Shown here: positions 21,609-28,968 of the stretch, piece after piece
Position numbering within the stretch: position 1 is the stretch's first letter
Layout of the letters: each line of letters starts with the position of its first letter
Assembly: GCA_035279525.1 (NCBI GenBank)
Contig: DATEHQ010000037.1
Location: 1 to 29,317 of the forward strand
Direction of reading: 5' to 3'
DNA length: 29,317 nucleotides
DNA from: DATEHQ01 sp035279525
Lineage (GTDB): Bacteria > Chloroflexota > Dormibacteria > Dormibacterales > Dormibacteraceae
Notes under the pieces: generated by a model
The model's database searches: none
Seen by the model: only the letters and a program-made list of their open reading frames with translations
Told to the model about the DNA's origin: nothing
Position numbers and translations under genes: made by a program

Positions 21609-23186
21609 CTACTCAACATCCGCGAGCATGATCGGCGGCATCCTCAGATGCGTGACGCTTGGGTGACGGCCCACGGTCTGCTCCGCCATCTCGAAAGCGT
21701 CCTCCAGCGTCGTCGCGCACTTGAAGCCGAGGTGATGCACTACCTCGCGGTCTCCGCCGACGATGATGATGTCCCCCGCGTGCTCCATGGCGTGCGCCGC
21801 CCAGTACCACGCATAGAAGGGATGGGCGCCGTGATACGCGTGCGACTTGCGGTAGAGCTGCCGAAACCATGGGTCTTCCGCAAACCGCAGCTCGTACCTC
21901 TCCTCGATCTCGGCCGGCACCGTCGTGTCCGACAGCACCTCGTCGTAGAAGTCGATGTAGCTGGGGTGCTGCACCGCGTCGAACTCATAGCGGCAAGGGT
22001 GCGTGAGGATGAGGACGCCGCCCTTGCGCAGGACCGGTTTCGAGCGGTAGAAGTTGAACAGGTAGCCGATGCCCATGCAGACGACGAGGACGGGGTTCAT
22101 CGGCGCGTTGACGTTGTAGGGGCCGAGATACGGCACGCCGAGCGTGACGATGTCTGTCTGTCCCTCGACTCGGACGGTGATCTGACTCCTCACCGCCTCG
22201 AGTGTCTTGTCGTGCACGGCGTCGACCTGGCCGGCGTGGACCGAGGTGAGCCCGTACGGCGCGCGCATCGCGTGAAACACATTGCGCTTGAACGCCGGAG
22301 GCGCAAGGTCCGTCATCTGCTTCATGCCGAGAAACATGGCCTGGTCCTGCGCCGTCCAGTCGGTCTCGCGCTTCTGCATGAAGTTCGCGATCGCAGGGAA
22401 GGCGTGGTTGTTCACCGTCGTCTCGATGTGGAACACACGCACGGTGTCCTCGATGAGCTGACCCTGCCTGATGCACGAGTGGTGCAGCGCCGAGTCGGGC
22501 GGATTCATGTAGGAACGCGAGCCGAGCAGCGTCTTGACGTTGTGATGGGCGCGGATGCCGCGGTATGAAGCAAGCCCGGTCGACATCGACTTGTGGCCGC
22601 CGTCCATCGGCACCAGCGTGAGGTTGACGTAGATCACGAGATCCGACTCCGCTGCGCGCTTGTGCAGCGTCACCTCTTCCCCTTCCGCGGTCTTCCCGAT
22701 GTAGACGTTGTTGTCGGGGTCCTCGCCGTCGTGCTGGTAGAGGCGATCCGGCCAGAACGTGCTGAAGATCCGCTCACCCACGATGTGGCGGATCTCGTCC
22801 TCCGTCATCCGGCGGTGCAGCCCGAGCGCCGCGATGATGTGAAGGTCGTCGATGCCCACCTCGGCGGCCATGTCGATGACCTCTTCCATCACCAATTGCC
22901 GGACATCCGGCGCGGCCATCGGTGGAAGTGGCAGCGACAGGTCGTCGAAGGCGATGGTGAGCTTCATGCCGCGCCGCAGCAGGGCCTTGAGCGGATCGTC
23001 CTCCAGCGGCTTGGCGAGCGCGCGCTTGATGGCGCGCTCAGGGTGCGCGATCGGTTCGAGCGGGTCTGGCGGGTAGACGATGCGGGCGCCAAGCGGCAGC
23101 CTCTCGAGCCGCATGCCCTCGCCGAAATGAAACAGCACCGGTGGTGTGCTGCGGTCGACTTCGATCACCGCTCCTGGCCGAGGCAT
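21609..23186 (-). CDS. LarA-like (DUF2088) protein with altered active site
   Basis: A 525-residue protein of the lactate racemase (LarA) superfamily, about 100 residues longer than LarA. The DUF2088 core is visible: D81-D82-L-S-L-P-L-P, A-L-G-L-H124-R-R-M-T-E-D-E, G-G-H-K199-S and H214-H215-N. LarA uses a nickel-pincer cofactor bound through a lysine, and racemises or epimerises 2-hydroxyacids. Here Lys199 may be that lysine, but D-x-T-R-P reads D-D-L-S-L-P, and the usual P-H before G-G-x-K reads P-M-D, so Arg75 and one catalytic His seem missing. The ATG directly follows the alcohol dehydrogenase stop (TAGATG) with GAGGG upstream. Larger LarA homologues of unknown function are known; cofactor genes larBCE are not in this window. 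Confidence 0.85.
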   Translation of the reverse strand: MPRPGAVIEVDRSTPPVLFHFGEGMRLERLPLGARIVYPPDPLEPIAHPERAIKRALAKPLEDDPLKALLRRGMKLTIAFDDLSLPLPPMAAPDVRQLVMEEVIDMAAEVGIDDLHIIAALGLHRRMTEDEIRHIVGERIFSTFWPDRLYQHDGEDPDNNVYIGKTAEGEEVTLHKRAAESDLVIYVNLTLVPMDGGHKSMSTGLASYRGIRAHHNVKTLLGSRSYMNPPDSALHHSCIRQGQLIEDTVRVFHIETTVNNHAFPAIANFMQKRETDWTAQDQAMFLGMKQMTDLAPPAFKRNVFHAMRAPYGLTSVHAGQVDAVHDKTLEAVRSQITVRVEGQTDIVTLGVPYLGPYNVNAPMNPVLVVCMGIGYLFNFYRSKPVLRKGGVLILTHPCRYEFDAVQHPSYIDFYDEVLSDTTVPAEIEERYELRFAEDPWFRQLYRKSHAYHGAHPFYAWYWAAHAMEHAGDIIIVGGDREVVHHLGFKCATTLEDAFEMAEQTVGRHPSVTHLRMPPIMLADVE

Positions 23187-24323
23187 CTAGGCCCTCAATC
23201 CTCGCAGGTCGAACGCGACTTTCACGGCGCCGAGACGACCGGCGCCCATCGCGTAGGCGATCGCGTCGCGGTACTCGCCAAGTCCGAAGAGCGGACCGGT
23301 CAGCGCTTCGAGATGGAGCTCGGGCGCCGCCTCCAACGCCAGCTCGAAAGTGCGCTTGCCCTTGCGCGTGGCCTCGAAGCCATACGCATAGGCGCCGGTG
23401 ACGGTGAGCTCGCGCTGCCAGATCGGCGCCCAGTCCACCTTCTCCTCGCCCGGCATTCCCACCGCGATCACCGTGCCGCCTTCGCGCGTGTAGCGGACCG
23501 CGTCGTTCAAGCTGTCGGCGCGGCCGACGCACTCGAACGTGACGTCCGCGCCGCCGAGCAGAAGCGGCCGATTGATGCCGTCGAGCCGCCTCGCCGCGGT
23601 CGCGAAGCGCACGCGCTGAAAGACTTCGCCAGGCGAGATCACCTGGTCCGCACCAAGCTTGCGCGCGAGGTCGCGCTGGGTCGGGTGCTTGGCCACCGCG
23701 ATGAGCCGTTTCGGCGGCGTGAACAACCGGACGGCTGCGATCGTCAGGAGGCCGATGGTGCCGGCGCCGGAAACCACCACGACGTCGTCCCCGGTCGCGG
23801 CGCCGCGCAGCGCCGCGTGCACGCAGCAGGCCAACGGCTCGATGAGCACAGCCGCCTCGTCGCTCAAGCTTGCGGGCACGGCGTGCAGCTGGCTCGGGTG
23901 GGCCACCAGCACCTCGCCCCAACCACCTCCCGTGTCGGCGCAGTAGCCCGTCTGAAGGCCGACCTGGATCGGGCCTTCGGTGACGTTGTAGCAAAGGCCG
24001 GGGCGCCCCTCGGCGCAGCGCGGACACGGCGGCTCGACGCCGCGCACGCTGCACCCCAGCGCCGGTTCGACGACCACCCGCGAGCCATCCTCGAGGGTGC
24101 CGACCACCTCATGCCCGGGCACGAACGGGTAGCTCGTCAGCGGGTCGAGGTAGAGGGACGCGTGGCCGCCGATCGCGGCCAGGTCGGAGCCGCAGATCCC
24201 GCTCAGGGTCGGCATCACGCGCAGCCAATCACGCGCCGGCAGCTCAGGCTCGGCGACGTCGCCCAGCTTCAGCATCGAAAGCGCGCTGGTCGCGACCTCG
24301 GGCCGGCCGCCGGCCGCGCGCAC
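23187..24323 (-). CDS. zinc-dependent alcohol dehydrogenase (MDR family)
   Basis: A medium-chain zinc dehydrogenase, 378 residues from GTG 24323. C44-G-S-D and P-G-H71-E72 are catalytic-zinc ligands, Cys100, Cys103 and Cys111 belong to the structural-zinc lobe, and G-A-G-T-I-G marks the NAD(P) fold. The start is problematic: the codons before 24323, to about 24370, encode an A-L-E-F-Q-R-S-I-P-S-F-A stretch that resembles the N-terminus of this family (A-L-V-F-x3-I-P-x-F-A), but no ATG, GTG or TTG stands there. The next upstream start, ATG 24458, lies 97 nt inside the HAD gene. A sequencing error, non-standard start or long overlap are all possible. It probably interconverts an alcohol and aldehyde/ketone in this operon. 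Confidence 0.87.
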   Translation of the reverse strand: MRAAGGRPEVATSALSMLKLGDVAEPELPARDWLRVMPTLSGICGSDLAAIGGHASLYLDPLTSYPFVPGHEVVGTLEDGSRVVVEPALGCSVRGVEPPCPRCAEGRPGLCYNVTEGPIQVGLQTGYCADTGGGWGEVLVAHPSQLHAVPASLSDEAAVLIEPLACCVHAALRGAATGDDVVVVSGAGTIGLLTIAAVRLFTPPKRLIAVAKHPTQRDLARKLGADQVISPGEVFQRVRFATAARRLDGINRPLLLGGADVTFECVGRADSLNDAVRYTREGGTVIAVGMPGEEKVDWAPIWQRELTVTGAYAYGFEATRKGKRTFELALEAAPELHLEALTGPLFGLGEYRDAIAYAMGAGRLGAVKVAFDLRGLRA

Positions 24324-24361
24324 GATGGCGAACGACGGGATGCTGCGCTGGAATTCGAGGG

Positions 24362-26722
24362 CTAGCGTCTCACGGCCTCCAGGTATTCCGGGGAACGTGG
24401 GTCCGGCATCGGCAGGCGCCAGTTGCCTGGTGCCATGCGCCAGCGCTCGGTCCGCCATCCCCTCTGCCCCGCCACCTGCGACAGCCGCGCGTCGGGATTT
24501 ACGGCAACGGGCGTCGCGACCAGCTCGAGCATCGGAAGGTCCGACAGCGAATCGGCGTAGGCGAAGCTCTCCGCGAGCACGATGCCGTTCTTCGCGGCGT
24601 ATTCCTCGAGCAGCGTGCCACGCGCCTCGCCGGCGGGTGGCGGCGCCTGCAGGTCGCCCGTCATCCGACCGTCCTTGATCAGCAGGTGGGCGCAGTCGAC
24701 CTCCACCTCGAGCAGCTCCGCCAGCGGTTCGACCACGACGTCGAGGGCGCCGGTGAGGAGGAGGACCCGGTGACCTGCGCGCTTGTGCTCGCGGATCCGA
24801 CGCATGCCCTCGGGATAGATGCGCCGCAGCGTCACCGCGTCGAGCGCCTCGCGCCCAAGCCGCTTCATGACCTCGTAGTCGAGACCGTCGTACTCGCGAT
24901 AGAAGCTGCGCTGAAACTCCGCGCGGGATCGGCGCTCCAGGTAGAGCCAGCGCGGCGCCTCGCGCAGCATCTGCGCCATGAAGGACGGCCACTCCTCGAC
25001 GGGCTGCGCCCGCAGGCGCATCCAGAAGAAATACTCGACGACATTGGTCTCGACCAGGGTGCCGTCCACATCGAAGACGGCGAGCACGTCGCCGCGCCCT
25101 CTGCGCCGCTCGATCGCCGAGCGCACCGTGTTCGACTCGGCCTTCGCGGCGGTGCTGCCGGTCGGCTGCTTGCCCTTTCGCACCGCGGTCTCGGCTCGGG
25201 ACATGCGGACGACTGTCGGAAAGTGCACCTTCTGGAAGTAGTGGTCCCACGCGTACAGGGCGGGGTCGAAGGGAAAGACCTTTCGCTCCGCGGCGGGCAC
25301 CCTGTCCCAGATCGACATCACGTTGCGCGTGTCGAAGATGCAGTCCACCTCGGTGTAGACGCCATAGAGCTGGATCAGGTTGAGACCGCGGTCGAGCCGT
25401 TCGCGCTCCGCATTCAGCTCGTCGGAGAGCTGCGACACCGTCGCGCCGAGTGGCAGCCTCTCGACCAGCCACTGGGCCGCGTCGACGAACCTCAGGGCGG
25501 TGCGCGCGCGGGTGGCTAGCTCCTGGCGCGAGGGATACGTCCACGTCGGGGTGCCGATCGCCTGCCCATAGCGATCGCGCAGCGGATGCGCCCCGAAATA
25601 CGTCGTCGCCTCATCCGCCACGGATCGGAAGCGCAGCGGGTTTCGCATCCCGGAGGCGGCGTGATAGACACGAGGCTTTGAGTCGGGCGGCGGATTGGCC
25701 GCGACGGCCAGCACGGTGTTCACGACGAAGTCGGCGGGGATGATGTCGAGCAGCGAGTCGGGCAGACCGGAGAAGTCGCGCAGGATCCCGCGGCCGAACG
25801 CAAGGATCAGCGGCTCCGCCATCCGAAAGCCCTCGAGCCATCCCGGGAATGGCTCGGCGAGCGCGCTCTCGATGATCGACGGACGCACGATCGAAAGCGG
25901 GATGTCGCCATGGAGCTCGACCACCGCGTGCTCGGCCATCGCTTTCGTGAACGAGTAGATGTCTGAGAAGCCCATCGCGTTGGCGTGCTTGCGTCCGCGC
26001 TCGACGAGCCGATCCTTGACCCAGCGATCGCGCAGCCGCTCGGTGGCACGCGCGACGGCGGGTGTGCCCGCCGGACCCATGCGCGACTCGGCCTCGCGGC
26101 GCAGCTTGTCCAGCACCTCGGGCCGGCGCGACTCCTCCTCGACCGGACCCCGCAGGTTGGCCAGCACCTGTGCCTCGTGCCTCCAGTTGAGGCCTGGGTC
26201 CAGCGGCGGCTCCTCGCGCACCAGGCCGCGCAGCATGCCGCCGACGTATGCGGTCGAGACGTGCACCAGGTGCATTCGCCCTCCGCTGGCCTTGAGCGCC
26301 TCGACCATGCGCGCCGCGCCGAGCAGGTTCGTCTGCGCCGAGAGGTCGGCCGGGTTGTCGAACTCGACCGCGGCGGCGGAGTGGATCACCACGTCGCATT
26401 CGCGTAGCTGCTCGCGTCCACGCTCGGTCAGGCCGAGGCCGTCGCGACCAAGGTCGATCTCGACCACGTCGAGCTTTGCCTTGACGAGCGCGGCAAAAGC
26501 ATCTTCGCCGCGCTCTTCCTTCAGCCGCTTGAACGCCGGGCTGGACAGCACCTCGCGCTCGAGCCGCTCCGCCGCCGGGCGGCGCGCGCTGGAGCGGATC
26601 GCGAGGTTGATGCGGGCGACGTCAGGGATCGAGCGGAGGCACTTTTCGACGATCGATTTGCCGAGAAACCCTGTGCTGCCGGTGACCAGGATGGTCTTGC
26701 CGCGCAGCGCTTCGCCGATCAC
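24362..26722 (-). CDS. fatty acyl-CoA reductase / HAD-IB phosphatase fusion
   Basis: A 786-residue two-domain protein. Residues ~1-400 are a NAD(P)-binding extended SDR of the fatty acyl-CoA reductase (NAD_binding_4) type: T-G-S-T-G-F-L-G-K at 14-22, V-S-T-A-Y-V near 155-160, and Y256-S-F-T-K260 as catalytic Tyr/Lys. Residues ~545-745 are a SerB/HAD-IB phosphatase: D551-V-D-G-T nucleophile motif, L-L-T-G at 655-658, and A-D-S-L-S-D at 723-728. Such reductases make fatty aldehydes or alcohols; HAD-IB domains are fused to PlsC in some actinobacterial proteins. The start is GTG, with TAGAAT 7 nt upstream and no Shine-Dalgarno. First gene of the five-gene operon; the downstream PlsC-like protein supports a lipid role. 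Confidence 0.9.
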   Translation of the reverse strand: MIGEALRGKTILVTGSTGFLGKSIVEKCLRSIPDVARINLAIRSSARRPAAERLEREVLSSPAFKRLKEERGEDAFAALVKAKLDVVEIDLGRDGLGLTERGREQLRECDVVIHSAAAVEFDNPADLSAQTNLLGAARMVEALKASGGRMHLVHVSTAYVGGMLRGLVREEPPLDPGLNWRHEAQVLANLRGPVEEESRRPEVLDKLRREAESRMGPAGTPAVARATERLRDRWVKDRLVERGRKHANAMGFSDIYSFTKAMAEHAVVELHGDIPLSIVRPSIIESALAEPFPGWLEGFRMAEPLILAFGRGILRDFSGLPDSLLDIIPADFVVNTVLAVAANPPPDSKPRVYHAASGMRNPLRFRSVADEATTYFGAHPLRDRYGQAIGTPTWTYPSRQELATRARTALRFVDAAQWLVERLPLGATVSQLSDELNAERERLDRGLNLIQLYGVYTEVDCIFDTRNVMSIWDRVPAAERKVFPFDPALYAWDHYFQKVHFPTVVRMSRAETAVRKGKQPTGSTAAKAESNTVRSAIERRRGRGDVLAVFDVDGTLVETNVVEYFFWMRLRAQPVEEWPSFMAQMLREAPRWLYLERRSRAEFQRSFYREYDGLDYEVMKRLGREALDAVTLRRIYPEGMRRIREHKRAGHRVLLLTGALDVVVEPLAELLEVEVDCAHLLIKDGRMTGDLQAPPPAGEARGTLLEEYAAKNGIVLAESFAYADSLSDLPMLELVATPVAVNPDARLSQVAGQRGWRTERWRMAPGNWRLPMPDPRSPEYLEAVRR

Positions 26723-26729
26723 TCAAGCG

Positions 26730-26735
26730 ATTCTA
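26730..26735 (-). promoter_or_regulatory. -10 of the lipid operon, leaderless start
   Basis: Minus-strand TAGAAT is separated from the GTG at 26722 by 7 nt. That places the transcript start at or near the start codon. The upstream M23 gene ends at 26750 on the same strand, so this internal promoter would free the operon from it. Confidence 0.55.
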
Positions 26736-26749
26736 GTGACCGATCGGTG

Positions 26750-27829
26750 TCAGGCCGACTGCTGCTCTCCGTGTGGGCGGGGAGGTGTGTGCACGACCAG
26801 GGAACCCTCCGCGTCCGTCCAGCCGAGGGACGTGGACGCGGTGGCCCAGAACCAGTAGGCCTGGTTCGACCCGCCGTAGAAAATCGCGTGGCCGGTGCCG
26901 GACGAGCCGGTCCAGTACCGCATCGTCCCGTCCTGCGTGACGGCGTAGACCCTGAGGTACGCCCCGGCGCCCGGGCTGGACCACGCCACGTCGATCGCCG
27001 TCGGCCGGTCGAGCTCGCTCACGGCGGTGATGCTGACGTGGGGCAAGGTCACGCCGGCGAAGCGGGGCGAGCCTCCGATCCACAGGTCCCCGAGGTCCTT
27101 CGTCCAGGGGTCCGGGTAGGAGCCCGACCACCCGTACGGGTCGACCGGGCCGGAGCCGTTGACGTAGTAGACACCGAAGTGCAGGTGTGGACCCGTGGCG
27201 GTGCCTGTCATGCCCGAGATTCCGATCACCTGGCCGCGCTCGACCCACTGGCCCTTGGAGACGAGCAGCTTCGACAGGTGCCCGTAGTAGGTGAGCAGAC
27301 CGTTGCCGTGGTTGATCTCGATCGTTATGCCGGAGGAGCAGGTGGTGCATCCGGGGACGGCCCAGCCGGCCAGCATGACCGTGCCGGAGGCCGCCGCCGC
27401 CACGGGCTCATACCAGAGCCCGTAGTCGTATCCGTCGTGCCCGTCGTAGTACAGGTAGTCGTGGCCGCCCGGCGTCTGCGCGAACCCTGCGCTGAAGCCT
27501 GGATCGGGGCCGCCCACCCGCGCCGAAGCCTCCACGCCGTCGTAGCGGCAGAACTTCCCGTTGGACTGGTAGTTCGGATAGCAGTGGTCGAAACCCGAGG
27601 TGATGTAGTGCGGGCCCATGAAGGGCAGGGTCAAGAACGCCCCCGCCGCCGGCGCCTCGCCTGTGTGGCTCAGACCTGTCTCGAGCGGGCCGTAGGCGAT
27701 CTGGCTGGGGTAGCGCCACGGGTAGTACTTGGCGTGCTCGTTCCCTGGCGCGTTGGCGCTCGACGCCTGCGCCGGAACGGCGCAAAGCAGCCACACGAAG
27801 AGGAAGGCAAGAAAAGCAATAACCCGCAT
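26750..27829 (-). CDS. secreted M23 metallopeptidase
   Basis: A 359-residue exported LytM-type peptidase. From ATG 27829 the signal peptide is M-R-V-I-A-F-L-A-F-L-F-V-W-L-L with A-Q-A before the likely cut. Longer readings from 27904 or 27871 put charged residues in front. The M23 domain covers about 120-225: H131-x3-D135, H184 in Y-G-H-L-S, and H215-L-H217-F-G, the zinc and catalytic residues, so it should cleave peptidoglycan cross-bridges or peptides. Cysteines pair in C-T-T-C near 161-164. A C-terminal region (~260-359) with beta character and W-F-W-A-T may be a fibronectin-like fold. A promoter lies upstream at 27867-27895, divergent from the quinone reductase-like gene. Confidence 0.92.
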   Translation of the reverse strand: MRVIAFLAFLFVWLLCAVPAQASSANAPGNEHAKYYPWRYPSQIAYGPLETGLSHTGEAPAAGAFLTLPFMGPHYITSGFDHCYPNYQSNGKFCRYDGVEASARVGGPDPGFSAGFAQTPGGHDYLYYDGHDGYDYGLWYEPVAAAASGTVMLAGWAVPGCTTCSSGITIEINHGNGLLTYYGHLSKLLVSKGQWVERGQVIGISGMTGTATGPHLHFGVYYVNGSGPVDPYGWSGSYPDPWTKDLGDLWIGGSPRFAGVTLPHVSITAVSELDRPTAIDVAWSSPGAGAYLRVYAVTQDGTMRYWTGSSGTGHAIFYGGSNQAYWFWATASTSLGWTDAEGSLVVHTPPRPHGEQQSA

Positions 27830-27866
27830 AGCCCTTGGAACGGAGGGGCTGAATTTAGGTTGCGCG

Positions 27867-27895
27867 ACCATACGGGCCGCCGGGGTTTTGGTTAA
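27867..27895 (-). promoter_or_regulatory. candidate promoter of the M23 gene
   Basis: On the minus strand TTAACC (27890-27895) and TATGGT (27867-27872) are spaced by exactly 17 nt; each matches its consensus at four positions. The 98-nt divergent gap to the dehydrogenase gene otherwise shows AAGGG just before the M23 ATG. A later TAAATT is a second possible -10. Confidence 0.45.
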
Positions 27896-27927
27896 GTTTC
27901 GCAAATGGCCGCTCAGGGAGCTCTTGC

Positions 27928-28968
27928 GTGCAGATTCTGAGCCAGGGCCGCGCGGCCGTCTACGAGGAGCCGACCGGGCCGTCCGGGGTGCGGGTGCGCG
28001 AAAGGCCCCGGACTCCCCCGGTCGAGGGCGAGGTCGCGATCGCGATCCGGGCGTCGTCGATCAACCACCTCGACCTGTGGCTAGCTCGCGGGGCGCAGCG
28101 CGTCACGCCGCCGCGGGTGATCGGCGCCGACGGCGCCGGCGTGGTCGAGGCGTCAGGCGACCCGCGCTGGCATCCCGGTGACGAGGTCGTGCTCTTCCCC
28201 ACCCTGTGCGACTGGGAGTGCGAGTGGTGCCGCAAGGGCGAGAACGTCAGGTGCGCAAAGTTCGGCATCCTCGGCGAGCACGCCGATGGGACCGCCTGCG
28301 AATTGATCCATGTCGACGCGCGCAACGTGTACCCGAAGCCGAAGGGGCTCTCCTGGGCTGAGGCGGCGGCGTTTCCGCTGACCTTCCTGACGGCGTGGCG
28401 GATGCTGACCACCCGCGCACGCGTCAGGCCCGGCGAGACGGTGCTCGTGATCGGCGCGGGAGCCGGCGTGGCGGTGGCGGCGATCGCGATCGCCAAGCAT
28501 CTTGGGGCGCGCGTCCTGGCGACAAGCCGGTCGGAGGCCAAGCGCCGGAGGGCGCAGGAGCTCGGCGCGGACGCCGTTTTCGACTCAACCGGTTTCAGCA
28601 AGGCGGTGCGGGAAGCGACCGGCGACGGTGTCGACGTCGTGTTCGAGCACGTCGGCCCGGCCACCCTCGACGAATCCATGCGTTCGCTCGCGATGGGCGG
28701 CCGCCTCGTGACCTGCGGGTCGACCTCGGGGGTTAAGGCGGAGATCACCATCCCGCGCCTGTTCTTCCGCCAGGCCGATTTCCTTGGGTCGACCATGGGC
28801 AACGCGAGCGAGTTCGCCGCGGTCCTGGACGCCATAGACCAGGGCCTGCGCCCGGTGGTGGATCATGTCTATCCGTTGACTGAGGTGCAGGCTGCGTTAG
28901 GCAGGCTGGAGGCGGCTGAGCAGTTTGGAAAGGTAGTGCTCGAAATTTCGGAGGGTGATGAGAGATGA
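27928..28968 (+). CDS. MDR-family quinone reductase-like dehydrogenase
   Basis: A 346-residue medium-chain dehydrogenase. The catalytic zinc Cys is replaced (S-I-N-H-L-D), which suits the quinone oxidoreductase-like branch, but Cys94, Cys98, Cys101 and Cys109 keep the structural zinc lobe. G-A-G-A-G-V-A-V-A near 175-183 is the nucleotide-binding turn, and V-F-E-H-V-G, then G-G-R-L-V-T-C-G-S-T-S-G follow as usual. It should reduce an activated alkene, quinone or similar with NAD(P)H. The GTG at 27928 has GGGAG 8 nt upstream. It overlaps mscL by ATGA, an unusual pairing that implies co-translation; no functional link is known. Confidence 0.9.
   Translation: MQILSQGRAAVYEEPTGPSGVRVRERPRTPPVEGEVAIAIRASSINHLDLWLARGAQRVTPPRVIGADGAGVVEASGDPRWHPGDEVVLFPTLCDWECEWCRKGENVRCAKFGILGEHADGTACELIHVDARNVYPKPKGLSWAEAAAFPLTFLTAWRMLTTRARVRPGETVLVIGAGAGVAVAAIAIAKHLGARVLATSRSEAKRRRAQELGADAVFDSTGFSKAVREATGDGVDVVFEHVGPATLDESMRSLAMGGRLVTCGSTSGVKAEITIPRLFFRQADFLGSTMGNASEFAAVLDAIDQGLRPVVDHVYPLTEVQAALGRLEAAEQFGKVVLEISEGDER

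Noticed and set aside
20279..24365. Long plus-strand frames opposite the acyltransferase, LarA-like and dehydrogenase genes
   Set aside because: Arg/His/Val/Asp-rich shadows of clear minus-strand genes with no domains.
24362..24370. Programmed -1 frameshift fusing the HAD and dehydrogenase genes
   Set aside because: The frame relation fits, but there is no slippery heptamer or pseudoknot in sight; kept only as an option in the start-codon finding.
24459..25544. Upstream extension of the alcohol dehydrogenase frame to 785 codons
   Set aside because: It runs within the HAD/reductase gene in another frame and is low-complexity Arg/Ala/Gly sequence.
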